In this document: positions 8,508-17,779 of the stretch, in pieces
Position numbering within the stretch: the first letter of the stretch is position 1
Layout: the number at the start of each line of letters is the position of its first letter
NCBI GenBank assembly: GCA_965221545.1
Contig: OZ244901.1
Location: 2,108,001 to 2,172,000, forward strand
Direction: 5' to 3'
DNA: 64,000 nucleotides
Source: JAJEFO01 sp022819605
GTDB lineage: Bacteria; Pseudomonadota; Alphaproteobacteria; Rhodobacterales; Rhodobacteraceae
Notes under the pieces: generated by a model
Told to the model about the DNA's origin: nothing
Databases searched by the model: none
The model's input: only the letters and a program-made list of their open reading frames with translations
Program-made: the position numbers and the translations under genes

Positions 8508-9500
8508 TCAGGCGCTCACGGTGATGTCCGTCCAGAGTTCCGAGGGGTCGGGCTCCGGGCTTTCCTTTGCAAACTCGGCCGCAGCGTTGACGATGTCCTT
8601 GATGTCCTTGTCGATCGCCTTCAATTCGGCTTCGGTGGCACCTGCATCGAGCAGGCGTCCGCGAACCTGTTCGATCGCGTCGCGCTCTTCGCGGATCTTC
8701 TGTACTTCGTCACGAGTCCTGTACTTGGCCGGGTCGGACATTGAGTGGCCGCGATAGCGGTACGTCATGATCTCGAGGATGTATGGGCCCTTTCCGGCGC
8801 GACAGTGCTTGACGGCCTTCTGGCCGGCAGCGCGCACGGCCAGCACATCCATCCCGTCCACCTGTTCTCCTGGGATCGAGAAGGCGGTGCCCCGCTCCCA
8901 GAAGGAAGATGACTTGGTGGCGCGCTTGACGCTCGTGCCCATGGCGTACTGGTTGTTTTCGATCACGAAGATCACGGGCAGCTTCCAAAGCTCGGCCATG
9001 TTGTAGGTCTCGTAGACCTGACCCTGGTTGGCCGCACCGTCGCCAAAATACGTGAACGTGACGTTCTTGTTGCCCTTGTACATGTCGGAAAAAGCAAGAC
9101 CCGCGCCGAGGGGCACGTTGGCTCCGACGATGCCGTGCCCGCCGTAGAAGTCGCGCTCCTTCGAGAACATGTGCATGGAACCGCCCTTGCCCTTGGAATA
9201 TCCGCCGATACGCCCTGTCAGTTCCGCCATGACGCCGTTTGCATCCATGCCACAGGCGAGCATGTGGCCGTGGTCGCGATAGGTGGTTATCCGCTTGTCG
9301 CCTTCAATGGCTACGGATTCGAGGCCGACTACGACAGCTTCCTGTCCGATGTAGAGATGGCAGAAGCCTCCGATCAGACCCATGCCATAGAGTTGTCCGG
9401 CCTTTTCCTCGAACCGCCTGATCAGGAGCATGTCCTTGTAATACTTGAGGAGTTCTTCCTTCGGGGCGGCCTGTTTCTTGGTTGCGCGTCGAGCAGCCAT
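8508..9500 (-). CDS. pdhA: Pyruvate dehydrogenase E1 alpha subunit
   Basis: A 330-residue thiamine-diphosphate subunit. The cofactor motif is visible as YFGDGAANQGQVYETYNMA, and the loop TYRYRGHSMSDPAKYRT is the conserved active-site/phosphorylation loop region of E1 alpha. The N-terminus MAARRATKKQAAPKEEL is basic and probably flexible. It starts the pdhA-B-C operon behind AAGGA. An imperfect 22-bp palindrome lies about 30 bases before the start codon, and an FtsB-like gene sits directly upstream on the same strand. Confidence 0.97.
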   Translation of the reverse strand: MAARRATKKQAAPKEELLKYYKDMLLIRRFEEKAGQLYGMGLIGGFCHLYIGQEAVVVGLESVAIEGDKRITTYRDHGHMLACGMDANGVMAELTGRIGGYSKGKGGSMHMFSKERDFYGGHGIVGANVPLGAGLAFSDMYKGNKNVTFTYFGDGAANQGQVYETYNMAELWKLPVIFVIENNQYAMGTSVKRATKSSSFWERGTAFSIPGEQVDGMDVLAVRAAGQKAVKHCRAGKGPYILEIMTYRYRGHSMSDPAKYRTRDEVQKIREERDAIEQVRGRLLDAGATEAELKAIDKDIKDIVNAAAEFAKESPEPDPSELWTDITVSA

Positions 9501-9527
9501 TGGCGCGATCCTTCCCTTTCAGGAGCA

Positions 9528-9549
9528 GATTGTTCAACGTTAAACAATC
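9528..9549. promoter_or_regulatory. Near-perfect 22-bp palindrome upstream of pdhA
   Basis: GATTGTT at 9528-9534 and AACAATC at 9543-9549 flank a palindromic AACGTT core, with one mismatched pair in the whole 22 bases. The CpG centre resembles LacI-family operators, though the regulator is unknown. The position, 28-49 bases before the pdhA start, suits a transcription factor site controlling the operon. Confidence 0.5.
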
Positions 9550-9642
9550 TCATACACCAGCACATTTCGAATTGCACGGGCAAATGTTGCGTACATCGGC
9601 AGAGCCGCCATGCATTTGGCGCAATGCTCGTGCGGACCGAGG

Positions 9643-9942
9643 TCAGTTCAGGACGATCTCGTCGGGGCGGATAAGGCCGAGGACGTCGCGGGCCTGGCTG
9701 TCGAGAAGATCCAGGTCAAGGTACGTGTCCGACAGGCGCCGGGTCTTGTTCTCCAGCGCCGAGACGTCCGTCGCCAGCCGGTCACGCTCGCTCTTGAGGG
9801 AGATGAGTTCGGCTTCTATCTGTATGCGGCGAAACAGGCCGAAATCGCCCTGCACGCTGGCGAACATGAAATAGGCCGCGAGCAGGAACATGACCGTGAA
9901 GTAGACGAAGTCGCCGACGCCGGTTCGCTTGCTGGTACGCAT
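9643..9942 (-). CDS. ftsB: FtsB/DivIC-family septum formation initiator
   Basis: A 99-residue bitopic protein with one transmembrane helix (about residues 13-30, YFTVMFLLAAYFMFASV) followed by a coiled coil with regular Leu/Ile spacing (IEAELISLKSERDRLATDV) and a short C-terminal tail. This is the FtsB/DivIC architecture of the division complex that connects FtsL and FtsQ. The gene lies just upstream of pdhA, as is usual in Alphaproteobacteria. An AGAGG site precedes the ATG. The symbol is by architecture rather than close sequence match. Confidence 0.82.
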   Translation of the reverse strand: MRTSKRTGVGDFVYFTVMFLLAAYFMFASVQGDFGLFRRIQIEAELISLKSERDRLATDVSALENKTRRLSDTYLDLDLLDSQARDVLGLIRPDEIVLN

Positions 9943-10316
9943 CGTTGCCTCTTTGCTGCCATCTTCGTGGCGCCTTCATGCAGTTTGGCGCATATGGCAT
10001 GTGATCGCAAAGAGTTTCTTGCACGATCTCGCTTGCAGCCTCTTGAGCGTGCGCTTCCGGCGCCGTGCATTGCGGAAGCGTTCGGCACTCCGGAATTTGG
10101 TCGTGCCCAAGTCATCGGGCATCCGGCTGAGACAAGGCTGTAATTCCGGCAGGCTTCGACATGTCCCCGAACGCCCAAGCGGGAATAGAGAGACTTCCCG
10201 CGGCATGTTGAGGACTTGACCGATCTTGATCGGGAGCGCACAAGCCCCTTACGTCCACACGCGGATCATGAGATATTTGTGGTGGCGCGAATTTTTGGAG
10301 GAGGCTGGGTAAGGTC
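9943..10316. other. Divergent intergenic region between ftsB and the RiPP transport genes
   Basis: About 370 bases between divergently transcribed genes. It must carry promoters for both sides, but I could not identify convincing -35/-10 pairs. A GGAGGAGG stretch at 10297-10304 lies a little far (12 bases) from the GTG start of the first transport gene. Confidence 0.45.
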
Positions 10317-10862
10317 GTGTTCAATAACCCATTCGGCTCATTTCAGGATTCTGTTGCCGCAGCAAAGGAAGATCGCGAACAACTCGATCGGCTGCTGACA
10401 GTTTCCACGCCGCACGAACGTCTGCTCGTGGCCGTGATCGGCGTCTTGTCCATGCTTCTTGCTGCATGGCTCTTCTTTGGCGATGTGGCCCGCAATCTCA
10501 CGGTAGACGCTGTTCTTGTCGAGCCCGGCGAAAGCCAGCAGACGGAAGGCCATTCGATACATGCACTTGCCTGGATCGAAAGGGACTTCGAACCTCAGGT
10601 CAGGGCTGGATTGCCGGCGGTTGTGAGGCTGGTTGGCGCGGAAGGCGAAGTGGCATCGATTGGGGGAGAGATCCGGGAAATTTCCGCAGCGCCTCGGTCC
10701 GGGCAATGGGCGGAGATTGAGTTGTCGGCACCGATTTCCGTGCGCCACGTGAAGGTCGCCCTCGACAAAGCCCCGGATGTCGAGATTCATGCGGGCGCGA
10801 AATGCGAAATCGTAATTGATGTCGGCAGGCATTCGCCGATCGCACTGCTGCGCATGAGGTAG
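10317..10862 (+). CDS. NHLM-type export system: short HlyD-like membrane fusion protein
   Basis: A 181-residue protein with a cytoplasmic N-terminus, one transmembrane helix (about residues 39-55, LVAVIGVLSMLLAAWLF) and a periplasmic beta-rich domain. It is followed directly by the peptidase-type and second ABC transporters of the NHLM bacteriocin export family, which normally come with an HlyD-like protein. It is short for that role: the long coiled coil and most of the lipoyl-like hairpin are missing, leaving mainly the beta-barrel end. The start is GTG 10317, with no ideal ribosome-binding site. Assignment leans on context. Confidence 0.68.
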   Translation: MFNNPFGSFQDSVAAAKEDREQLDRLLTVSTPHERLLVAVIGVLSMLLAAWLFFGDVARNLTVDAVLVEPGESQQTEGHSIHALAWIERDFEPQVRAGLPAVVRLVGAEGEVASIGGEIREISAAPRSGQWAEIELSAPISVRHVKVALDKAPDVEIHAGAKCEIVIDVGRHSPIALLRMR

Positions 10863-10869
10863 GCAAGAA

Positions 10870-13080
10870 ATGCGGCTGCGCACCTCAAGCAGGACTGCGG
10901 GCAAGGCGGAATCCGTTCCCGCACGTCAAAGAGCACGGACGCCAATTCTGTTGCAGATGCACGCGTCGGAATGTGGTGCTGCCTGCCTCGGCAGCATACT
11001 GGGTTACTTCGACAAATGGGTGCCGCTTACTGAATTGCGCGAAAGATGCGAGGTGAGCCGAGACGGCAGCAGCGCCGCGAGCATCATGCGCGCCGCCAGA
11101 CACTACGGTCTTGAATGCAAGGGATTGAACTTACGCGTGGATCAACTGAGGAAGCTGCAGTTTCCCCTGATCCTGTTTTGGCAATTCAGCCATTTCGTCG
11201 TCCTCGAAGGATGCGACGGCAATAGCTTTCACCTGAATGATCCATCCACGGGGCGACGCAGACTGTCCGCCGAGGAGTTTTCCAAGGGCTACAGTGGCAT
11301 TGCGCTTCAATTCAAGTGCGGCCCTGATTTCAGCCCTGGCGGTGAGCATCCAGACCTGTTCAGGCGATTGCGCGCACTGCTCGCCGGAACTTGGAGTGCG
11401 CTTGCCGGGGTGATTGCATGCGGATTCTTGCTGACTCTCTTGGCGCTCATCATTCCCGCTTCGCTCAGTGTCTTCGTGGATGACGTGCTGGAAAGCCATG
11501 GGCCGTGGCGCGGGATTGTGGCGGCGATGCTTGGCGGCGGCGTGCTTGTGTACATTCTGACCTTGCTCAAGCACAGATTCCTGAGCCGGCTCGCAACCCG
11601 GGTTTCGATCGTGGGCTACGATCGGGGCCTGACACGGCTGCTTCGCCTTCCCGTCGAGTTCTTTGATCACAGGTTGGCAGGCGACTTGACAGACCGCGTC
11701 TCATCCATTGACCGAGTCGCCAAGAACCTGACGGATCAGGTCTTGGTGCGTGTCGTCGAAATGGCGATGAGTGCAGTGCTGCTTGCAGCAATGCTGGCCC
11801 TTGATTTCCGTCTCGCGCTGATTGTCGTGTTGTTGGCCTTGTTGCACGGAATCCTGGCTCATGTGCTGAACGGGCTCCGGGTCGTCAGAATCCAGGCGAT
11901 GAGGCGCGAACAGGGACTGCTGATCGGCTACGGCATGCAGATGCTGAGTCACGCGGACAACCTGCGCCTGACGGGATCGGATGACAGGCTCTTTTCGCGT
12001 TGGACCGGACAGCAGGCACGCGAACTGCAGGCGCGCCAGCGCTATGCTGAGCTAGGCGCGATCAATTCTGCGCTGCCGGTTCTCATCGCGGGATTCCGCG
12101 GTGCCGCGATTCTGGGCATCGGGGGAAGTATGGTTTTGGCGGGAGACCTGACGCTGGGAACGCTGGTCGGCTTCTACATCTTGGCCGAGATGTTTCTGGC
12201 ACCCTTCGGCCGGTTCATGGAGTTCGCCAACAAGCGTCATGCGCTTGAAACCGATCTGCAGCGACTCGATGATGTCCGAAAGACCGAGGAAGCCCCGACC
12301 TTTACGCGCCGAAACCCGGACTCGGCAACGATTCCGACGTTCAAGGGTCGGCTCCAGCTTGCAGGGCGGCTCGAACTGCGAGACGTCACGTTCGGCTTCA
12401 GCAGGAGCCGGCCGCCTCTGATCAAGGATTTCAGCCTCACGATTGAACCGGGGCAGCGCGTTGCCGTGGTCGGTCCCAGCGGATCCGGCAAGTCGACCCT
12501 GACGCGCCTGATTGCAGGTGTCTATCAACCTTGGTCGGGCGACATCCTGTTCGACGGCCATCCCAGGGAAGAGATTCCGGAGGAGGTGCTTCGGCAGTCC
12601 ATATCGATGGTGGATCAGGAGGTGGTGCTCTTTTCCGCCTCGGTGCGTGACAACATCACCTTGTGGAATCCGGCCGTTCCGGACGAAGCCATATTCGCGG
12701 CTGCGCGGGACGCCCGGATCCACGACGAGATTCTGCTCAGGCCTGACGGCTACGCGACTCGCGTCGAAGAAGCCGGAGCGAATTTCAGCGGCGGACAGTG
12801 TCAGCGCCTGGAAATCGCCCGTGCGCTGGTGGGCAACCCGACCATGCTCCTGCTGGACGAGGCAACCAGCGCGCTTGACGCTGCAACGGAGGAATTTGTC
12901 GATGAAGCCTTGCGCCGGCGCGGCGTCACCTGCCTGATCGTGGCCCACCGGTTGAGCACAGTGCGCGATTGTGACGAAATCGTTGTTCTGGATAGGGGCG
13001 CCGAAGTGCAGCGAGGCACGCATGACCAGCTGATCGCGGATCGGGACGGAACGTACTACAAACTTGCAAAGTCGAGTTGA
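10870..13080 (+). CDS. NHLM-type ABC transporter with C39 leader peptidase
   Basis: This 736-residue protein combines three parts. The N-terminal C39 peptidase has Gln29 and catalytic Cys35 in LLQMHASECGAACL, His in SHFVVLEG and Asp in LNDPSTG. A membrane domain follows (about residues 175-460). The C-terminal ATPase has Walker A GPSGSGKST, signature FSGGQCQR and Walker B MLLLDEATSALD. Such exporters cut the leader after a double-Gly-type motif and transport the product. The local precursor ends its leader in SAG before LCCCW, a plausible cleavage site. The gene starts 7 bases after the HlyD-like gene. Confidence 0.93.
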   Translation: MRLRTSSRTAGKAESVPARQRARTPILLQMHASECGAACLGSILGYFDKWVPLTELRERCEVSRDGSSAASIMRAARHYGLECKGLNLRVDQLRKLQFPLILFWQFSHFVVLEGCDGNSFHLNDPSTGRRRLSAEEFSKGYSGIALQFKCGPDFSPGGEHPDLFRRLRALLAGTWSALAGVIACGFLLTLLALIIPASLSVFVDDVLESHGPWRGIVAAMLGGGVLVYILTLLKHRFLSRLATRVSIVGYDRGLTRLLRLPVEFFDHRLAGDLTDRVSSIDRVAKNLTDQVLVRVVEMAMSAVLLAAMLALDFRLALIVVLLALLHGILAHVLNGLRVVRIQAMRREQGLLIGYGMQMLSHADNLRLTGSDDRLFSRWTGQQARELQARQRYAELGAINSALPVLIAGFRGAAILGIGGSMVLAGDLTLGTLVGFYILAEMFLAPFGRFMEFANKRHALETDLQRLDDVRKTEEAPTFTRRNPDSATIPTFKGRLQLAGRLELRDVTFGFSRSRPPLIKDFSLTIEPGQRVAVVGPSGSGKSTLTRLIAGVYQPWSGDILFDGHPREEIPEEVLRQSISMVDQEVVLFSASVRDNITLWNPAVPDEAIFAAARDARIHDEILLRPDGYATRVEEAGANFSGGQCQRLEIARALVGNPTMLLLDEATSALDAATEEFVDEALRRRGVTCLIVAHRLSTVRDCDEIVVLDRGAEVQRGTHDQLIADRDGTYYKLAKSS

Positions 13081-16019
13081 TGCAGGACAGCAGGCAAAAA
13101 CACGTTGCGATTTCCGAGCTTGCCGCTCGTTCGGGTACGTCCGTGCCCTGTGCCGGCAACCTTCCGGTGAAACTCGACGATCCGGACAGCTTCTGGTTCA
13201 TTGACCAGGGCGCAGTCAACCTGTTCCTGGTCGAGGTCGAGGACGGTGTGGAGACAGCCGCACCGCAACATCTTCTGTCCCGCGAGTCGGGCTGGTTGCT
13301 TCCCGGCGTCGCGCCCGATGAACCGCGCGACGGCAAGGGCAGCATGCTCAGCCTGGTTGCCAAGGGATCGCCGGGCACCATCCTGCGGCGTCTGCCGGCA
13401 TCGTCGCTGTCCGAGGTGCACCCGTCGGAACTGGCTGGTCAGATCGACACGTGGCTGACGGCCATTACTGACACGCTTTCGCGCTTTGCGGGACGAATTT
13501 CGAGGCCGACTGACCTTGCCGAGCCCGGCAAGAGCCAGACCTTTTCCAAGGGCACGCTGTCGGTGCGGCGCGGCGTGGTATGGGTATCCGCACCGCCGCA
13601 AGGTGCGGGCGTATACATGGACATGGTCGACCGGGCGGAAATCGACGATGCGAGCAGGACAGACGAAGTGGTCATTCCGCTGACGCGCACGAGCTGGTTC
13701 ACCATGTTCGACGCGGCAACGCTGTCGGGGCAATCATCGGAGGAACTGGCGCGTCAAGGCACGCTGCTGCCGGCGCTTGCGACATTTCATAAGGTTGCCT
13801 TCGGTCTGGAGCGCGTGAACCGCAGACTGGCAGTGGTCGATGACGCGAATCTTGAGCGCGCGCTTACAAAGAGCCGGCGTACGGCAGAAACCGCCGCACG
13901 GCAGAGACTCTTCAATATCTATGACCTGCCCATCGACGGGGATTCCAGCGCCGATGGCACGGCACTCGCGGATGCGCTGCAGATCATTGGCCGTCGCGAG
14001 GGCATCGAGTTCAAGTTTCCGGAGCGTCGTGATCCGTCAGCATCTCCCGTCGGACTCGTCGACATTCTTGATGCATCAGGGGTGCGCGCTCGCCGCGTGC
14101 GGTTGAGGCAGGAGGACAGGTGGTGGCGCGGCGACAGCAACGCGATGCTGGCATTCCGCGCCGAGGACGGCGAACCGATGGCGTTGCTGCCTGGCTTGTT
14201 CGGAAACTACCGGCAGATTGATCCGACCAGCAAGCGCGGGGTCAGGATCACCGCGGATCGTGCCGATGCGCTGAAGGACGAAGCCTGGATGTTCTATCGT
14301 CCGTTGCCGCCGGAGGACGTGCAGCCTTCAGATCTGCTGTCAATCGCTCTTCATGGATCTGGCGCGGACCTGGCGCGGCTTGTGATTGCCGGGCTTCCCG
14401 GCGGGCTGATCAAGCTGCTGCCGGCCGTCGCGCTCGGATTTGTCGCAACTCAGGTCGCGGCAGGCGAAAATGCGGCAGTCCTCCATGCCGTGGCTGTTGC
14501 GCTTGCAGCGTTCGGCCTGCTCGGTGCCTTGCTGCATCTGCTCCAAAGCACGGCGATGATGCGTTTCGAAGGTCGATCGGCAGCGCGTCTCGAGGCCGCC
14601 TTCTGGGACCGCCTCATGCGCCTTTCGCCAAAGATCCTGCACGGCCGCCCTGCCGGCGATCTGGCGACGTCGGGAATGACATTCCAGAACTTGCGCGACG
14701 GTGTCCAGGAAGTCGTCGCCGACGGCTTGCTGTCGGTCGTCTTCCTGCTTCCCGTCCTGGGCCTGATTTTCTTCTACAACGTCACGCTCGGGGTGATTGC
14801 CCTCGTCTTCAGCCTGGCTTCGCTGCTTTGCACCGTGGCTATCGGGCTGCGCCAGATCTCTCCGTACGGGCATGCGATCCGCGCGTCGCGAAGTGTCGCC
14901 GGGCGGCTGTTCCAGATCGTAGGCGGCATCGCCAAGTTGCGTGTGGAAGCCGCGGAGGGATCGGCGTTCGCAATCTTGGCGCGAGACTACCGCGAACAGA
15001 AACGAGCGGAGCTCGAGTTGAATTCGCTGGAGGGACATTCGCATGCATTTGGTGCCGCGCTGCCCTTCCTGGCCGGTGGCGTTCTTCTGCTTGCGGTGGC
15101 GGTGGGTGACGGAAGCGTCGGGGTGAGCGAGTTTCTTGTCGTCTATCTCGTGTTCATCACTTTCCAGTCGGCGGTTGCCCGGCTTGGCGAATCCTTGGGT
15201 GCAATCGCCGCCACGCTGCCGGCTTTCGAGCAGATGCGGCCACTGCTCGCGGCAGTTCCGAAGACTGAAGTCGAAGGAGATCCGGTGGAATTTCTGGGCG
15301 GCGACGTATTGTTTGACCGCATTTCCTTTCGCTACGATGCCGACGGCCCGTTGATTCTTGATGATGTCTCGATTCATGCCCGCGCGGGCGAATTTGTCGC
15401 GATTGCCGGCGAGTCAGGTTCCGGAAAGAGCACGCTGTTCCGTCTCGCGCTCGGAATCGATCAGCCAGTTGCCGGTGCCGTGTATTACGACGGGCGTGAC
15501 TTGAGGCACCTCAACCTGAAGCAGTTGCGCCGGCAGATTGGAGCAGTGCCGCAGTCGGTCGGACTCTACCCCAATGATCTTTGGGACAATCTGGTCAGTC
15601 ACCGCGAGGGTGTCGCGGTCGAAGACGTGTGGAAGGCAATCCGGACCGCGGAAGTGGAAGACGAAATCAGGGGCATGCCCATGGGCTTGATGACCATGGT
15701 CGGTACCAGCAGTTCCGGTCTGTCCGGCGGCGAGAGGCAGCGCGTGACGATCGCCCGCTCGGTGATCGAAAGCCCGCGAGTCATGCTGTTTGACGAGGCA
15801 ACCAACTGGCTGGACAACGAAAGCCAGGCCAATGTGATGCAGAATCTTAACGCGCTGACTTCAACGCGGCTGGTCATTGCGCATCGGCTGTCCACGCTTG
15901 AACAGGCTGACTGCATCTACGTTTTGCAGGCCGGGAAGGTAGTGCAAAGGGGCTCGTTCAGCGAACTCATGGAAGTTGATGGTGTATTCAGGGAACTGGT
16001 CAAACGGCAGATAGCTTGA
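13080..16019 (+). CDS. NHLM-type ABC transporter, second permease/ATPase without active peptidase
   Basis: A 979-residue protein with a long N-terminal region (about 1-430) of unknown fold, a transmembrane domain (about 435-720) and an ABC ATPase with Walker A GESGSGKST, signature LSGGERQR and Walker B VMLFDEATNWLD. The size and layout match the second ABC protein that accompanies the C39-type exporter in NHLM bacteriocin systems. I see no C39 Cys/His pair in the N-terminal region. ATG 13080 shares one base with the stop of the first transporter. A TTG three bases earlier is an alternative start. Confidence 0.88.
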   Translation: MQDSRQKHVAISELAARSGTSVPCAGNLPVKLDDPDSFWFIDQGAVNLFLVEVEDGVETAAPQHLLSRESGWLLPGVAPDEPRDGKGSMLSLVAKGSPGTILRRLPASSLSEVHPSELAGQIDTWLTAITDTLSRFAGRISRPTDLAEPGKSQTFSKGTLSVRRGVVWVSAPPQGAGVYMDMVDRAEIDDASRTDEVVIPLTRTSWFTMFDAATLSGQSSEELARQGTLLPALATFHKVAFGLERVNRRLAVVDDANLERALTKSRRTAETAARQRLFNIYDLPIDGDSSADGTALADALQIIGRREGIEFKFPERRDPSASPVGLVDILDASGVRARRVRLRQEDRWWRGDSNAMLAFRAEDGEPMALLPGLFGNYRQIDPTSKRGVRITADRADALKDEAWMFYRPLPPEDVQPSDLLSIALHGSGADLARLVIAGLPGGLIKLLPAVALGFVATQVAAGENAAVLHAVAVALAAFGLLGALLHLLQSTAMMRFEGRSAARLEAAFWDRLMRLSPKILHGRPAGDLATSGMTFQNLRDGVQEVVADGLLSVVFLLPVLGLIFFYNVTLGVIALVFSLASLLCTVAIGLRQISPYGHAIRASRSVAGRLFQIVGGIAKLRVEAAEGSAFAILARDYREQKRAELELNSLEGHSHAFGAALPFLAGGVLLLAVAVGDGSVGVSEFLVVYLVFITFQSAVARLGESLGAIAATLPAFEQMRPLLAAVPKTEVEGDPVEFLGGDVLFDRISFRYDADGPLILDDVSIHARAGEFVAIAGESGSGKSTLFRLALGIDQPVAGAVYYDGRDLRHLNLKQLRRQIGAVPQSVGLYPNDLWDNLVSHREGVAVEDVWKAIRTAEVEDEIRGMPMGLMTMVGTSSSGLSGGERQRVTIARSVIESPRVMLFDEATNWLDNESQANVMQNLNALTSTRLVIAHRLSTLEQADCIYVLQAGKVVQRGSFSELMEVDGVFRELVKRQIA

Positions 16020-16401
16020 TCGGCACTTGCCAGCAGTTCCCCGGGGCCTTGTTGTTGTTCCGTGAGCAATCAGGATCGCAACGACGTTGCTAGGCAGGAA
16101 GGAGTGATCGACGATCAAGGGCTGCAGGACAGGCTAAGGAATGTTCTCCCGAGCTTGCGGGAATCGGAAAGCGGTTCGCATCGCAGGCAGTCGCGTTTCG
16201 GGTGGAGGAATGACACGGTTCGGGTTCGTTGCATCAATGACGATCCGTCAGTCGGCCGGGAAGGGGCTCGGACAGGTTTCCGACCAAGGTTGCCAAGTCA
16301 CGGAGAAGTGAGAAATCTGCTCCCTGCACCAGGTACGTGCAAATCGGTCGATCTGCTGAATATCATGCTGATGGCCTGACTCACGATGACGGAGTATTTC
16401 G
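16020..16401. other. Gap between transporter and terpene-cyclase-like gene, only a weak ORF
   Basis: About 380 bases. An open frame from GTG 16062 to 16379 (105 residues, Arg-rich) runs in the direction of the neighbours, but has no recognisable motif and a poor start context, so I do not call it. The region may hold an internal promoter for the biosynthetic genes. Confidence 0.35.
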
Positions 16402-17703
16402 ATGAAGCAACCTATCGACGTGGCAGGTTTCCTCACAGCCAGAGCGGACGAGGACAGCGACTTTCGTGAACGTCTGCTCGCGAATCCCAAGAAAACTATC
16501 GAAGAGGAACTCGGTGTCATGTTGGCCGATGACTACGAGGTTCACATGCACGAGGAGACCTGTTCCAGGACGCACCTGGTGCTTCCGCCGCGCAGCAGGT
16601 TCAACAAGGCCGAGAGGGAGGCGGCGAAGGATGGAGCGACGTCGCTCGAGTTTCTCCGCAAGACAATGCACGATCCTGCGCCACCCATGCGTCCGGCCGC
16701 ACCCGGAAATGCGCGTGTCCGCAAGGAGGGTGCCCGTGCAGAGACACTGGCAGGTGCGGGCAGGGAGAGCATCCGCAAGGGGCTTGCATTCCTGAAGGGC
16801 ACGATCGACGACAACGGTGCCTGGCGCTGCATCCGGTTCAATGTGGGCGACCCGGACGTTCCGAGACATTTCGAAAGACCTCCCTTTGTTTCCGCCCTCT
16901 GCGTGCTTGCGCTGGAGAACTCGGGCGACGCGCTGGCGACGGAGATGTGTGCCACCACCCGGGCATATCTTTCTGACACGATCGAATACCCAGGTTTTTG
17001 GCGCTATTATCGCCATCTTCCACAGGATCTCGACAGCACTTCGCTCTGTTCGCTTGTCATCAGGGATCACCCCTGGATTGCGCTGGGACGGAATGTTCCG
17101 CAGTTTCTGGCAAATCGAGACGAAGAAGGCCGCTTCATGACCTGGATTCTTGCGGACGGCGAGCCTGATGTCGTCTCGAGATTCCGAATCGAAGCCGATC
17201 CCGTGGTCAACGCGAATGTCATAGCCTTTCTCGGCGACCATGCTGCAACCCGAAATGCGCAGAATTGGCTGGAGGCCCTGATCGTCGAAGGCCGTCTCGA
17301 GGGATCGTCCAAGTGGTATCCCGACACGGTGTCGATTTACTACGCTGTCGCTCGCGCCATGAGTCTCGCGAGACCAGCCCTGGAGCGGCTGCGTCCCGTA
17401 CTTGCGGATCGAGTCCTGGGCTTGCGCGACGAGAACGGAGGCTTTGGCAACGTCCTGCAGGCAGCCCAGGCAATTTCGGCGCTCCACAAGGCTGGAAGCC
17501 TCGACAGGATCGACGCAAGACGCTGGATCGAAGAACTCGTTGGCTCGCAACGTGAGGACGGCAGCTGGCCGGAACTTCTCGCTTTCGGAGACCAGACGCT
17601 GAAATGGGGCGTTTTCGGGCAAATTGGGCATGGTTCCGAAGCGGTGACTACCGCGTTTTGCATTGAGGCACTGGAGGGTCTCGTGGAAGCCGTGGAACCC
17701 TGA
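16402..17703 (+). CDS. NHLP-leader domain fused to class II terpene-cyclase-like alpha/alpha barrel
   Basis: A 433-residue protein in two parts. Residues 1-75 are an NHLP-type leader domain (DSDFRERLLANPKKTIEEEL, then HLVLPP), which I align by eye with about 25 identities over 58 positions to the leader of the precursor at 24.3 kb. Residues about 110-430 look like a squalene/oxidosqualene-cyclase or prenyltransferase barrel: repeated DENGGF/DDNGAW/QREDGSW turns, and DLDSTS at 209-214, which resembles the DxDDTA motif of class II terpene cyclases with the first two Asp kept and the third replaced by Ser. GGAG precedes ATG 16402. The substrate and whether it is catalytic are unknown. Confidence 0.72.
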   Translation: MKQPIDVAGFLTARADEDSDFRERLLANPKKTIEEELGVMLADDYEVHMHEETCSRTHLVLPPRSRFNKAEREAAKDGATSLEFLRKTMHDPAPPMRPAAPGNARVRKEGARAETLAGAGRESIRKGLAFLKGTIDDNGAWRCIRFNVGDPDVPRHFERPPFVSALCVLALENSGDALATEMCATTRAYLSDTIEYPGFWRYYRHLPQDLDSTSLCSLVIRDHPWIALGRNVPQFLANRDEEGRFMTWILADGEPDVVSRFRIEADPVVNANVIAFLGDHAATRNAQNWLEALIVEGRLEGSSKWYPDTVSIYYAVARAMSLARPALERLRPVLADRVLGLRDENGGFGNVLQAAQAISALHKAGSLDRIDARRWIEELVGSQREDGSWPELLAFGDQTLKWGVFGQIGHGSEAVTTAFCIEALEGLVEAVEP

Positions 17704-17779
17704 GCGATTTGCAGGTCGGCATGTCGGATGGTATGAATTGCCAGCCTGTTGTGAAACAACTGTTCGCTGGGGATCTGCC

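Noticed and set aside
16062..16379. A 105-codon plus-strand frame between the transporter and cyclase-like genes
   Set aside because: No motif, Arg-rich shadow-like composition and a weak start; left as part of the gap.
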